Part shown: positions 51,133 through 60,139 of the stretch, piece by piece
Layout of the letters: each line of letters begins with the position of its first letter
How positions within the stretch are numbered: position 1 is the first letter of the stretch
From: Streptomyces verrucosisporus
GTDB taxonomy: Bacteria > Actinomycetota > Actinomycetes > Streptomycetales > Streptomycetaceae
DNA: 64,000 bases
Assembly (NCBI RefSeq): GCF_017114865.1
Contig: NZ_JADEYH010000001.1
Location: forward strand, 124,001 to 188,000
Reading direction: 5' to 3'
The notes under the pieces: model-generated
What the model was told of the DNA's origin: nothing
The model's input: only the letters and a program-made list of their open reading frames with translations
Database searches by the model: none
Translations under genes and position numbers: made by a program

Positions 51133-52788
51133 ATGAGTGCAGTTGGTTCCGAAGTACCGCCGTGTTCGACGGTTCCGGAGGCCGTACATCGCAGGCGCTG
51201 GGCGATCCTGGCGGTCCTGATGCTCAGCCTGCTGATCGTCGTACTGGACAACTCGATCCTCAACGTCGCGATGAAGACCATCGCGACCCCGCCCCCCACC
51301 GGCCTCGGCGCCACCCACAGCCAGCTGGAATGGGCGGTGAACTCCTACACGCTCGTCTTCGCGGGGCTGCTGTTCACCTCGGGCCTGCTCGCGGACCGCC
51401 TGGGGCGCAAGCGGGTGCTGCTGGCGGGCCTGGTGCTGTTCGGCGCCGGCTCGGTGCTGGCCGGGCTGGCCGGCTCGCCCGGCGAGCTGATCGCCTTCCG
51501 CGCGCTGATGGGAGTCGGCGGCGCCCTGGTGATGCCGCCCACGCTCGCCGTCCTGATGAACGTCTTCGAACGCGACGAGCAGCCCAGGGCCATGGGGATC
51601 TGGACCGGGGGCGTCGGCGTGGCCATCGCCGTGGGGCCGGCCACCGGTGGCCTGCTGCTGGAGCACTTCTGGTGGGGCTCGGTCTTCATGGTCAACGTGC
51701 CCATCGTGATCGCCGCGCTGATCGCGATGGCCGTGCTCGTCCCCGAATCCAGGGACCCCGCGCCCGGCCGCCCCGACGTCCCCGGCGTGCTGCTGTCGGT
51801 CGTCGGCCTGGTGCTGCTGGTGTACGGCATCATCAAGGGCGGGCAGCTCGCCGACTTCACCGACCCCGAGGTGCTGCTCACGGTGGGCGGCGGTCTGGCC
51901 GTCCTGGCCGGGTTCGTGCTCCACGAGAGGCGCAGCCGGCACCCGGCCCTGGACGTGCGGTACTTCCGCGAGCCGGACTTCTCGGCCGCCGTCACCGCCG
52001 TGGCGCTGGTGTTCTTCGCGCTGATGGGCGTGACGTTCTTCATGGTCTTCTACACCCAGAGTGTGCGCGGCTACACCCCCTTCCAGACCGGCCTGCTGCT
52101 GCTCCCGCTCGCCGCCTCGCAGCTGTTCTTCGCCTCCCGGGCCGAGCTGGCCGTGAAGCGTTTCGGCGCCCGGGCCACCTGCACGGCCGGCCTGCTGGCG
52201 GTCGCCGCGACCATGGCTGCGTTCGTGCTGCTCGGCACCGACACGCCGATCTGGGTCCTGGAGGTCCTCTTCGTCGTCCAGGGTGCCGGGATGGCGCACG
52301 TCACGCCGCCCGTCACGGTCACGATCATGCGGGCGCTGCCGCGTGAGAAGGCCGGTTCCGGGTCGGCGGTCAACAACATCTTCCGGCAGGTCGGCGGTGC
52401 GCTGGGCGTCGCCGTGCTCGGCTCGCTGCTGTCGGCGGCCTACCGGGGCTGGATCGACGGCGAACTGGCCGGGGTGCCGGGCCTGTCGGAGGGGGACCGG
52501 CGCGCGGCGGGCGAGTCCATCGAGGCCACCCGGGCGCTGGCCGAGCGGATGGGCCCGGCGGGCCGGGCGCTGGCCGAGCGGGCCGACGAGGCGTTCGTCC
52601 ACGCCATGCACGTCACGGTCGCGGCCTCCGCCGCCGTCGCCCTGGCCGGTGCGATCGTCGTCGCGCGGTTCATGCCGGGCGGACCGGGCGCGTCGGAGGG
52701 GGAGGGCGGGCGGGAGCTGAGGCAGTCGCCCGAGGGGCCGGCCGAGCAGGCCGCGGGGGTGCTGGAGGGCGCCCGGCCGCGCGGCTGA
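51133..52788 (+). CDS. DHA2-type (14-TM) MFS drug transporter
   Basis: The 551-aa protein matches the EmrB/QacA group: [13 protein letters not shown] in segment 1, [13 protein letters not shown] motif [17 protein letters not shown] and 14 hydrophobic segments. Members expel drugs, dyes or antibiotics by proton antiport; the substrate is unknown. ATG at 51133 is preceded by TAATCT ending six bases before it, so the mRNA is probably leaderless; a GTG at 51127 is also possible. It is divergent from panB. Confidence 0.92.
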   Translation: MSAVGSEVPPCSTVPEAVHRRRWAILAVLMLSLLIVVLDNSILNVAMKTIATPPPTGLGATHSQLEWAVNSYTLVFAGLLFTSGLLADRLGRKRVLLAGLVLFGAGSVLAGLAGSPGELIAFRALMGVGGALVMPPTLAVLMNVFERDEQPRAMGIWTGGVGVAIAVGPATGGLLLEHFWWGSVFMVNVPIVIAALIAMAVLVPESRDPAPGRPDVPGVLLSVVGLVLLVYGIIKGGQLADFTDPEVLLTVGGGLAVLAGFVLHERRSRHPALDVRYFREPDFSAAVTAVALVFFALMGVTFFMVFYTQSVRGYTPFQTGLLLLPLAASQLFFASRAELAVKRFGARATCTAGLLAVAATMAAFVLLGTDTPIWVLEVLFVVQGAGMAHVTPPVTVTIMRALPREKAGSGSAVNNIFRQVGGALGVAVLGSLLSAAYRGWIDGELAGVPGLSEGDRRAAGESIEATRALAERMGPAGRALAERADEAFVHAMHVTVAASAAVALAGAIVVARFMPGGPGASEGEGGRELRQSPEGPAEQAAGVLEGARPRG

Positions 52789-53072
52789 GGAGGCTGAGGG
52801 GTGGGGGCGAGAGGAGTTCCCGGCGGGTGTGGGGCGGTACGCGCATACGTGCATGCGGGTCTGTGCGCCGTGCCGGAATGTGCGTGTTTCGTTACAGTGG
52901 CGGATGCTGCCGGAAGGTCAGGAACCCGCCGCAGGACCGCGTTCGTCCTGGCAGACGTACAGGCGTACGGGCCGCTCGGTGCGGTCGGTGTGCCCAGCAA
53001 GCAAGACCGGCCGCCACCCGGGACGCCGGACCGGGGCGGCGGCCTCGCGATGACGGCAGGTGAGGACGGCGG

Positions 53073-54119
53073 ATGGCACGGGCGTACATGACCGAGGCGG
53101 AGTCGCGGACGGCGAGGGAAGAGGTGGACGGGCGTCCCGGTCCCGCCCCTTCCGCCGCCGCCCGCCTCCGGCGCGCGATCGCCCGGGCGGGCGGCGAGGG
53201 GCGGTGGCGCCGCGGCCTGCTGCTCGCGCTGCTGGCCGTGGTGGTCGCTCTGCTGATGGCGCTGCACTCCCGGGTGCCCAACCGGGTCGGCAATCTTGGC
53301 AGCCTGCTGGAGACCTTCCTGCCGTGGCTCGGTCTGGCGATCCCCCTGCTGCTCCTGGCGGCGCTGCTGCGCCGTTCGGCCACCGCACTGGTGGCGCTGC
53401 TGCTGCCCGCGGTGGTCTGGGCGGACATGTTCGGCGGTCTGGTTACCGACAAGCGCGCCGGCGGCGGGGACCTGACGGTGGTCACCCACAACGTCAACGC
53501 CGACAATCCCGACCCCGCCGGTACGGCGCGGCAGCTGGCACGCAGTGGCGCCGAGGTGCTGTCCCTCCAGGAGCTGCCGGGCCGGTCGGTGGCGGAGTAC
53601 GAGAAGGCGCTGGCGGACGCCTACCCCCACCACGTGGTGCTGGGCACGGTCGGGCTGTGGAGCAAGTACCCGATCGACGACGCCCGGCCTGTGGATATCG
53701 GGATCGGCTGGACGCGGGCGATGCGTGCCACAGTCGGCACGCCGAGGGGGGACGTCGCCGTGTACGGCGCGCACCTGCCGTCGGTGCGGGTGAAGTTCGA
53801 GGCGGGGTTCACCGCCCGCCAGCGCGATGTCGCCTCCGACCTGCTGGGTGAGGCCATCGTGGCGGAGCCCGTCGGGCGGGTGGTGCTGCTGGGCGACCTC
53901 AACGGGACGATGAACGACCGGGCGCTGGCGTCCGTCACCTCCCAGATGCGCTCCACGCAGGGCGCGGCGGGCGACGGGTTCGGGTTCAGCTGGCCCGCCT
54001 CGTTCCCGATGGCCCGGATCGACCAGATCATGGTGAAGGGGGTCGAGCCGGTGTCGTCGTGGGCGCTGCCGGCGACCGGGAGTGACCATCTGCCGCTGGC
54101 GGCGTCGGTGAGCTGGTAG
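53073..54119 (+). CDS. membrane-anchored endonuclease/exonuclease/phosphatase-fold protein
   Basis: The 348-aa protein has three membrane segments in its first 125 residues and then an EEP domain with VVTHNVNADN, SLQELPG (catalytic Glu), GDLNGTMNDRAL and the terminal GSDHLPLAASV with the catalytic His. The family includes nucleases, sphingomyelinases and inositol phosphatases; the EEP domain is probably extracytoplasmic. GGTGAGGA lies seven bases before the ATG at 53073. The preceding 284 bases hold no gene that I can support. Confidence 0.88.
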   Translation: MARAYMTEAESRTAREEVDGRPGPAPSAAARLRRAIARAGGEGRWRRGLLLALLAVVVALLMALHSRVPNRVGNLGSLLETFLPWLGLAIPLLLLAALLRRSATALVALLLPAVVWADMFGGLVTDKRAGGGDLTVVTHNVNADNPDPAGTARQLARSGAEVLSLQELPGRSVAEYEKALADAYPHHVVLGTVGLWSKYPIDDARPVDIGIGWTRAMRATVGTPRGDVAVYGAHLPSVRVKFEAGFTARQRDVASDLLGEAIVAEPVGRVVLLGDLNGTMNDRALASVTSQMRSTQGAAGDGFGFSWPASFPMARIDQIMVKGVEPVSSWALPATGSDHLPLAASVSW

Positions 54120-54221
54120 GGCCGCGGGGCGCGGCGAGGGTGTGACGAAGGCGAGGTGGGGGCGGGATCGGGCCCGGTTCCGCTTCCGGGGCCGGCGGTG
54201 GAGGGATCCCGGGTTCCGAGG

Positions 54222-54250
54222 ACGGCCCGCCCCTGTGTGGGGCGGGCCGT
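54222..54250 (+). terminator. terminator after the EEP-domain gene
   Basis: ACGGCCCGCCCC (54222-54233) pairs perfectly with GGGGCGGGCCGT (54239-54250) across a five-base loop, 102 bases after the EEP gene stop. Confidence 0.75.
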
Positions 54251-54282
54251 CCGCTGCCTGTAGCACGGCTGTCACCTATTTG

Positions 54283-54300
54283 TTTTGTGTCGGAACAAAA
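54283..54300. promoter_or_regulatory. inverted repeat in the MFS promoter region
   Basis: TTTTGT and ACAAAA form perfect arms with a six-base spacer, about 90 bases before the MFS start. The A+T-rich arms stand out from the GC-rich surroundings. The same TTTTGT/ACAAA half-sites occur before the MFS gene at 21533 with different spacing. Confidence 0.4.
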
Positions 54301-54389
54301 AGACTGCGAGACTTGACCGTGTTCGGAGCACACCGGCTCCGTTTCCTTGTCCTGCTGCGCACCCACCCCTCGCGTCGAAAGGCTCTCCC

Positions 54390-55676
54390 ATGCCCCTGGC
54401 CCTGCTCGCTCTCGCGGTCGCGGCCTTCGGGATCGGCACCACCGAGTTCGTGATGATGGGCCTGCTGCCCAATGTCGCGGACGACCTGGGCGTCTCCGTG
54501 CCCACCGCCGGTCATCTCGTCTCCGCCTACGCCATCGGCGTCGTCATCGGCGCCCCGCTCCTGGCCGCCGTCGGGGTCCGCGTCCCGCGCAGGCGGATGC
54601 TCATCGCCCTGATGGGCCTGTTCACCCTCGGCAACCTCGCCTCTGCCCTCGCCCCCGGATACGGCACGCTGCTGGCCGGGCGGGTGCTGGCCGGGCTGCC
54701 GCACGGCGCGTTCTTCGGCGTCGGCGCGGTCGTCGCCGCCCGCCTGGTGCGGGAGGGCCGGCAGGCGCGGGCCGTGGCCACGATGTTCCTGGGGCTGACC
54801 GTGGCCAACATCGTCGGCGTGCCCGGCGGCACGGCGCTGGGGCAGCAACTGGGGTGGCGTGCGACGTTCCTGGTCGTCACCGTGATCGGGCTGGTCGCGA
54901 TGGGGGCGCTGGCGGCGCTGGTGCCGTATCTGCCGCTGGAGCGGCGGGGTGGCGGTGCGGGGGACGCCGGTGCTGATGGTGGTGTGGTTCGTGAGCTGCG
55001 CCGCGAGGTACGGGCGCTGGGGGACCGGCAGGTGCTGCTCGGGCTGCTGACGGCCGTCTTCGGGTTCGCGGGCGTCTTCGCCCTCTACAGCTACCTCGCC
55101 TCGATGGTCACCGAGGTCACGGGGATGGCCGAGTCGTCGGTGACGGTCGTGCTGGCCCTCTTCGGTGTCGGCATGACGCTGGGTGCGCTGGCCGCGGGAC
55201 CGCTGACCGACCGTGCGCTGCGGCCCACGCTGTACGGGGCGCTGGGTGCGCTGGCGCTGGTGCTGGTGGCGTTCCGGTTCACCGTCCACGTGCCGTGGGC
55301 GGCGATGGCGACCGTGGTGATGATCGGTGCGGTGGGGTTCATGACCACCACGCCGCTGCAGATGCTCGTGATGGAGAAGGCGCGCCACGCGCCGACGCTC
55401 GCCGCGGCCTCCAACCACTCGGCGTTCAACCTGGCCAACGCGGGCGGTGCGTGGGCCGGTGGTACGGCCATCGCGGCGGGCTGGGGGTGGACGTCCCCGG
55501 CACTGGTGGGCGCGGGCCTGGCGGTGGTGGGGCTGGTGATCGCCGTGGTGGCGGGGGTGCTGGACCGGGGGGCGCCGGCCGGGCGGCGGTCGCGGGTGGT
55601 GGCTCGCGGGGCGGGTGCGCGCGAGGCCCGTTCGCGGGAGGAGGCGGGCAGCCGGGGCGGGGCCGGGGCTCGCTGA
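54390..55676 (+). CDS. DHA1-type MFS transporter (sugar/arabinose-efflux group)
   Basis: The 428-aa protein fits the YdhP/AraJ-type group: FGIGTTEFVMMGLLPNVADDL in the first segment, YAIGVVIGAPLLAAVGVRVPRRRML, LAGLPHGAFFGVGAVVAARLV and 12 hydrophobic segments. These export drugs or sugars. AAAGG lies seven bases before the ATG at 54390; the frame is open from 54285 but has no other good start. The C-terminus is an Arg/Ala/Gly-rich 40-residue tail. It is followed by a copy of the palindromic element. Confidence 0.9.
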   Translation: MPLALLALAVAAFGIGTTEFVMMGLLPNVADDLGVSVPTAGHLVSAYAIGVVIGAPLLAAVGVRVPRRRMLIALMGLFTLGNLASALAPGYGTLLAGRVLAGLPHGAFFGVGAVVAARLVREGRQARAVATMFLGLTVANIVGVPGGTALGQQLGWRATFLVVTVIGLVAMGALAALVPYLPLERRGGGAGDAGADGGVVRELRREVRALGDRQVLLGLLTAVFGFAGVFALYSYLASMVTEVTGMAESSVTVVLALFGVGMTLGALAAGPLTDRALRPTLYGALGALALVLVAFRFTVHVPWAAMATVVMIGAVGFMTTTPLQMLVMEKARHAPTLAAASNHSAFNLANAGGAWAGGTAIAAGWGWTSPALVGAGLAVVGLVIAVVAGVLDRGAPAGRRSRVVARGAGAREARSREEAGSRGGAGAR

Positions 55677-55737
55677 GGGCGGGGTCCGCCGTGGGCGGTG
55701 GGGCGTGCGGGTGCGGTGGGGCCGGGTGCGTGCGGGG

Positions 55738-55880
55738 GGCGGGGCCGGTCCGGGGCGGACGTTCCGGACGGCATGATTTACGGGCCTGGGCGTGCACCGT
55801 TGCCTGGAACTCCTATTGCCCGCAAATCACGCTTTAGTGTCCGGAACATCCGCCCCTCCCCGCCCCCTCCCGCCGTCGCC
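55738..55880 (+). repeat. palindromic intergenic element, copy C (short form)
   Basis: The copy has both outer arms (GGGGCGGACGTTCCGGAC and GTCCGGAACATCCGCCCC) and inner arms (CATGATTTACGGGC and GCCCGCAAATCACG), but lacks the 30-base CCTCCGGCATGGGG segment found in A, B and D. As a result it folds as one nearly continuous hairpin. It lies in the 370-base convergent gap between the MFS gene and nadE; the rest of that gap has imperfect tandem repeats of CCGCCGTCGCCCGGGTGC. Confidence 0.88.
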
Positions 55881-56013
55881 CGGGTGCGGGGGGCTTCTGC
55901 CCGGTTCCCTTCCGCCGTCGTTCGGGTGCTGGGGGGCCTCTGCCCGTTCCCTCCGGCGGCCGGGGTCTCGCCGGGGCGGGATCCGGAGCCCCGTTGTTCT
56001 CCGGCGGCGGGCG

Positions 56014-56041
56014 CCCCGGCGGCGGGCGCCCGCCGCCGGGG
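56014..56041 (-). terminator. nadE terminator palindrome
   Basis: A perfect 28-bp palindrome (CCCCGGCGGCGGGC and its complement, no unpaired centre) lies six bases beyond the nadE stop codon. Confidence 0.65.
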
Positions 56042-56046
56042 CGGCG

Positions 56047-57801
56047 TCAGCCGGTTTCGCGCCAGCGGTTGGTGATCGGCAGGCGGCGGTCCTTGCCGAA
56101 TCCCTTCGCGGAGATCTTGGTGCCCGGCGGGTACTGCCGCCGCTTGTACTCGGCGGTGTCCGTCATGCGCAGGACGCGGGTGACGGTCTCCTCGTCGAAG
56201 CCCTCGGCGATGATCTCCTCCCGGCCCCGGTCCAGGTCCACGTACAGTTCCAGGATCCGGTCCAGGACGTCGTAGTCGGGGAGGGAGTCGGTGTCCACCT
56301 GGTCCGGGCGCAGTTCCGCGCTCGGCGGCTTGGAGATGGAGTTCTCCGGGATCGGCGGGGTCTCGCCGCGTTCGGCGGCGGCCTTGTTGCGCCAGCGGGC
56401 GAGGCGGAAGACGGTCGTCTTGTAGACGTCCTTGATCGGGCCGTACGCGCCGACCGAGTCGCCGTAGAGGGTCGAGTAGCCGACGGCCAGTTCGGACTTG
56501 TTGCCCGGCGCGAGCACGATGTGGCCCTCCTGGTTGGACAGGCCCATCAGCAGGGTGCCGCGCAGCCGGGCCTGGAGGTTCTCCTCCGCCAGGCCGGTGA
56601 GGTGGAGCGAGTCCATGTAGGCGTCGAACATCGGGGCGATCGGCACGGTGCGGAAGTTGAGGCCGGTGCGGCGGGCCATCTCCGCCGCGTCGCCCTTGGA
56701 GTGCTCCGAGGAGTAGCGCGAGGGCATGGAGACGCCGTACACGTTCTCCGGGCCGATCGCGTCGCAGGCGATGGCGGCGGTGAGGGCGGAGTCGATGCCG
56801 CCGGACAGCCCGATGAGCACCGAGCGGAAACCGTTCTTCAGGACGTAGGCGCGCAGGCCCGTGACGAGGGCGGTGTAGATCTCCTCGTCGTCGTCCATGC
56901 GGGGGGCCTCCGCGCCGGTGACCTGCGGCTCGTACGGGGGGAGGGGGGAGGCCGACAGGGTGCGGTGCTCGATGCGCAGGCCGTCGGAGACGTTGCCGGA
57001 GGGAGGCTCGGGCGCGGCGGCGGGCAGGTCGAGGTCGAGGACGACGCAGCCCTCCTCGAACTGCGGGGCCCGCGCGATGACCTCGCCGCCGGCGGAGACG
57101 ACGATCGAGTCGCCGTCGAAGACCAGGTCGTCCTGGGCGCCGACCATGGCCAGGTAGGCGGTGGTGCAGCCGGCCTCGCGGGCCCGGCGGCGCACCAGGT
57201 CCAGGCGGGTGTCGTCCTTGTTCCGCTCGTAGGGGGAGGCGTTGACGGACAGCAGCAGGCCCGCCCCGGCGGCGCGGGCCGCGGGCACCCGGCCGCCGTC
57301 CTGCCACAGGTCCTCGCAGATCGCCAGGGCCACGTCCACGCCGTGCACCCGGACCACGGGCAGGGTCTCGCCGGGGACGAAGTAGCGGAACTCGTCGAAG
57401 ACCCCGTAGTTGGGGAGGTGGTGCTTGGCGTAGGTCAGCACGACCTCGCCCCCGTGGAGGACCGCCGCGGCGTTCCGGGGCGCGCCGGCGGGCTGGCCGT
57501 AGCGGGGCTGGGCCTCCTCCGCCCGGTCGAGGTAGCCGACGACGACGGGGAGTCCACCGAGCCCCTCGTCGGCCAGGCGGGCGGCGAGGGCGGTGAGGGC
57601 GGAGCGGCTGGCCCGGACGAAGGACGGGCGCAGGGCCAGGTCCTCGACGGGGTAGCCGGTGAGCATCATCTCGGGGAACGCCACGAGGTGCGCCCCCTGC
57701 TCGGCCGAGTGCCGCGTCCAGCGGACGACCGCGTCCGCGTTCCCGGCGAGGTCGCCGACGGTGGAGTCGATCTGGTTCAGGGCGAGTCGTAGCTGAGGCA
57801 C
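56047..57801 (-). CDS. nadE: glutamine-dependent NAD+ synthase
   Basis: The 584-aa enzyme makes NAD from nicotinic acid adenine dinucleotide using ammonia released from glutamine. The N-terminal nitrilase-type amidase domain has its Glu-Lys-Cys triad at FPEMMLTGYP, YAKHHLPNYG and ALAICEDLWQDG; the C-terminal synthetase domain has the ATP-binding LIGLSGGIDSALTA motif. The start is a GTG at 57801. No Shine-Dalgarno is present, and TAGACT ends six bases before it, so the mRNA looks leaderless. Confidence 0.95.
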   Translation of the reverse strand: MPQLRLALNQIDSTVGDLAGNADAVVRWTRHSAEQGAHLVAFPEMMLTGYPVEDLALRPSFVRASRSALTALAARLADEGLGGLPVVVGYLDRAEEAQPRYGQPAGAPRNAAAVLHGGEVVLTYAKHHLPNYGVFDEFRYFVPGETLPVVRVHGVDVALAICEDLWQDGGRVPAARAAGAGLLLSVNASPYERNKDDTRLDLVRRRAREAGCTTAYLAMVGAQDDLVFDGDSIVVSAGGEVIARAPQFEEGCVVLDLDLPAAAPEPPSGNVSDGLRIEHRTLSASPLPPYEPQVTGAEAPRMDDDEEIYTALVTGLRAYVLKNGFRSVLIGLSGGIDSALTAAIACDAIGPENVYGVSMPSRYSSEHSKGDAAEMARRTGLNFRTVPIAPMFDAYMDSLHLTGLAEENLQARLRGTLLMGLSNQEGHIVLAPGNKSELAVGYSTLYGDSVGAYGPIKDVYKTTVFRLARWRNKAAAERGETPPIPENSISKPPSAELRPDQVDTDSLPDYDVLDRILELYVDLDRGREEIIAEGFDEETVTRVLRMTDTAEYKRRQYPPGTKISAKGFGKDRRLPITNRWRETG

Positions 57802-57960
57802 ACGGTCAGTCTAATCGTCGTATTGACGCGATCCCGGGAGGCGGGAACCGGCCCGGCTACCGCGTGTCGCACCCGTTCGGGTGAGGGTCTCGGTCCGAGG
57901 TGCGCCGGGGGCCGGGGCGGCGGCTTCGGAGGGTTGTCGCGCGGGGCGCGTGCGGCCATT

Positions 57961-57976
57961 CTGGGAGCGCTCCCAG
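57961..57976. promoter_or_regulatory. perfect CebR-type operator before the GNAT gene
   Basis: CTGGGAGCGCTCCCAG is a perfect 16-bp palindrome containing the exact CebR consensus TGGGAGCGCTCCCA. It ends at the AAAGGAGGT ribosome-binding site of the GNAT gene, so bound repressor would block both transcription and any leader. Confidence 0.88.
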
Positions 57977-57989
57977 AAAGGAGGTCTCG

Positions 57990-58622
57990 GTGGACGAGAG
58001 CAGGGGTGGGCCGTTCGTACGGCCGTACCGGGCGCAGGACAGGGAGGCGGTGTACGACGTGTGCGTGCGCACCGCCGACGCGGGCGGCGACGCGCGGGGG
58101 ATCTACCGGGACCCGGACCTGATGGGCGACCTCTTCGCCGGCCCGTACGTGTGGCTCGCGCCATCCCTGGCCTTCGTGCTGGACGACGGCGGGCGCGCGG
58201 TCGGGTACGCGACCGGAACCGCCGACACCGCCGCGTTCACCGAGGCGTTCCGCCGTCAGTGGCTGCCGCGGGTGGCCGGCAGGCATCCGAGGGCACGGCG
58301 GCCGGTGACACCGGACGAGCGGATGACCGAGCTGCTGTACACACCCGAGCGGATGGTGCTGCCCGAACTCGCCGACCACCCGGCGCACCTCCACATCGAC
58401 ATCCTTCCCGCGTACCAGCGCGCGGGGCACGGGAGGGCGCTGATGCGCGCGCTGCTGGACGCCCTGCGCCGGGAGAGGGCGAAGCGGGTCCATCTGGGCA
58501 TGCTGACGGTGAACACCGGCGCACGGCGCTTCTACGACCGCCTGGGTTTTCACGAGCTGGCGGTGCGCGACCCCGGCCCGCTCACCTATCCGGGAAGGTC
58601 CACGGACATCGGGTCGGCGTAA
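57990..58622 (+). CDS. GNAT family N-acetyltransferase with a CebR-type operator
   Basis: The 210-aa protein has a GNAT fold: VRPYRAQDREAVYDVCVRTADAG, HIDILPAYQRAGHGRALMRALL with the acetyl-CoA motif (Q-R-A-G-H-G), and GMLTVNTGARRFYDRLGFHE. Sequence layout resembles the acetyltransferase-like half of O-GlcNAcase-linked proteins, which is only suggestive. The GTG at 57990 follows AAAGGAGGT, the strongest Shine-Dalgarno in the window. The exact CebR palindrome upstream suggests induction by cello-oligosaccharides; a sugar-amine substrate is an inference. Confidence 0.9.
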   Translation: MDESRGGPFVRPYRAQDREAVYDVCVRTADAGGDARGIYRDPDLMGDLFAGPYVWLAPSLAFVLDDGGRAVGYATGTADTAAFTEAFRRQWLPRVAGRHPRARRPVTPDERMTELLYTPERMVLPELADHPAHLHIDILPAYQRAGHGRALMRALLDALRRERAKRVHLGMLTVNTGARRFYDRLGFHELAVRDPGPLTYPGRSTDIGSA

Positions 58623-58718
58623 TGTGACGGTAACCCCTCACCGTGATACTGGTGTGCGGGCCGCTCCCTTCCCGGGCGGTGCGGGGAAGGGCCGTCTGAC
58701 CAGCGAGGATGGGTGACC

Positions 58719-60080
58719 ATGGACAAGCAGCAGGAATTCGTGCTCAGGACGCTCGAGGAGCGCGACATCCGGTTCGTCCGGCTGTGGTTCACCGACGTGC
58801 TCGGCTTCCTGAAGTCCGTCGCCGTCGCGCCGGCGGAGCTGGAGCAGGCCTTCGACGAGGGCATGGGATTCGACGGGTCCGCGATCGAGGGCTTCGCCCG
58901 CGTCTACGAGTCCGACATGATCGCCAAGCCCGACCCGAGCACGTTCCAGATCCTGCCCTGGCGCGCCGAGGCCCCCGGCACCGCGCGGATGTTCTGCGAC
59001 ATCCTGATGCCGGACGGCTCCCCGTCCTACGCCGACCCCCGCTACGTCCTCAAGCGGGCCCTGAACAAGACCTCCGACCTGGGCTTCACCTTCTACACCC
59101 ATCCCGAGATCGAGTTCTTCCTGCTCAAGGACAAGCCGGTGGACGGCACCCGGCCCACCCCGGCCGACTCCTCCGGCTACTTCGATCACACCCCCCAGCA
59201 CGTCGGCCAGGACTTCCGCCGCCAGGCGATCACCATGCTGGAGTCGATGGGCATCTCGGTGGAGTTCTCCCACCACGAGGGCGCTCCGGGCCAGCAGGAG
59301 ATCGACCTGCGGTACGCCGACGCCCTGTCGACGGCCGACAACATCATGACGTTCCGGCTGGTGATGAAGCAGGTCGCGCTGGAGCAGGGGGTGCAGGCGA
59401 CCTTCATGCCCAAGCCGTTCTCGGAGTTCCCCGGATCCGGGATGCACACCCACCTGTCGCTGTTCGAGGGCGACCGCAACGCCTTCCACGAGTCCGGCGC
59501 CGAGTACCAGCTCTCCAAGGTCGGCCGCTCCTTCATCGCCGGGCTGCTCAGGCACGCCGGGGAGATCTCCGCCGTCACCAACCAGTGGGTCAACTCCTAC
59601 AAGCGCATCTGGGGCGGGGCCCAGCGCACCGCGGGCGCCGGCGGCGAGGCGCCCTCCTACATCTGCTGGGGGCACAACAACCGCTCCGCGCTGATCCGCG
59701 TGCCGATGTACAAGCCGGGCAAGATGGGCTCCACCCGCATCGAGGTGCGCTCCCTGGACTCCGGCGCCAACCCCTACCTGGCCTACGCGGTGCTGCTGGC
59801 GGCCGGGCTGAAGGGCATCGAGGAGGGCTACGAACTCCCGGCCGGGGCCGAGGACGACGTGTGGGCGCTGTCGGACGCCGAGCGCCGCGCGATGGGCATC
59901 GAGCCACTGCCGCAGAACCTGGGCGAGGCGATCGCGCTGATGGAGCACAGCGAACTGGTCGCCGAGACCCTGGGCGAGCACGTCTTCGACTTCTTCCTGC
60001 GCAACAAGAAGCAGGAGTGGGAGGAGTACCGCTCCGAGGTCACCGCCTTCGAGCTGCGCAAGAGCCTGCCGGTGCTGTAG
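58719..60080 (+). CDS. glnA2: glutamine synthetase-like gamma-glutamylpolyamine synthetase GlnA2
   Basis: The 453-aa protein aligns throughout with Streptomyces GlnA2 (MDKQQEFVLRTLEERDIRFVR at the N-terminus, MGFDGSAIEGFARVYESDM, PGSGMHTHLSLFEG, RIEVRSLDSGANPYL). GlnA2 in S. coelicolor ligates glutamate to polyamines such as putrescine, cadaverine and spermidine rather than making glutamine. The adenylylation Tyr loop of GlnA is absent. ATG at 58719 is chosen, with a GTG two codons earlier. It lies 59 bases upstream of glnE on the same strand. Confidence 0.95.
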   Translation: MDKQQEFVLRTLEERDIRFVRLWFTDVLGFLKSVAVAPAELEQAFDEGMGFDGSAIEGFARVYESDMIAKPDPSTFQILPWRAEAPGTARMFCDILMPDGSPSYADPRYVLKRALNKTSDLGFTFYTHPEIEFFLLKDKPVDGTRPTPADSSGYFDHTPQHVGQDFRRQAITMLESMGISVEFSHHEGAPGQQEIDLRYADALSTADNIMTFRLVMKQVALEQGVQATFMPKPFSEFPGSGMHTHLSLFEGDRNAFHESGAEYQLSKVGRSFIAGLLRHAGEISAVTNQWVNSYKRIWGGAQRTAGAGGEAPSYICWGHNNRSALIRVPMYKPGKMGSTRIEVRSLDSGANPYLAYAVLLAAGLKGIEEGYELPAGAEDDVWALSDAERRAMGIEPLPQNLGEAIALMEHSELVAETLGEHVFDFFLRNKKQEWEEYRSEVTAFELRKSLPVL

Positions 60081-60139
60081 CGGGCCCGAGGGACACGGGG
60101 CGGGGCGGTAGGGCGGCAGCGGCGAGAGGCAAGGCCACG

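Noticed and set aside
55677..56046. Tandem CCGCCGTCGCCCGG stretches read as a possible CRISPR-like array
   Set aside because: Units are irregular, differ in length and have no unique spacers; no cas gene is in the window.
58623..58718. A GlnR-type box before glnA2
   Set aside because: GTAAC and CGTGAT are present but the spacing and second half do not fit the GlnR consensus.
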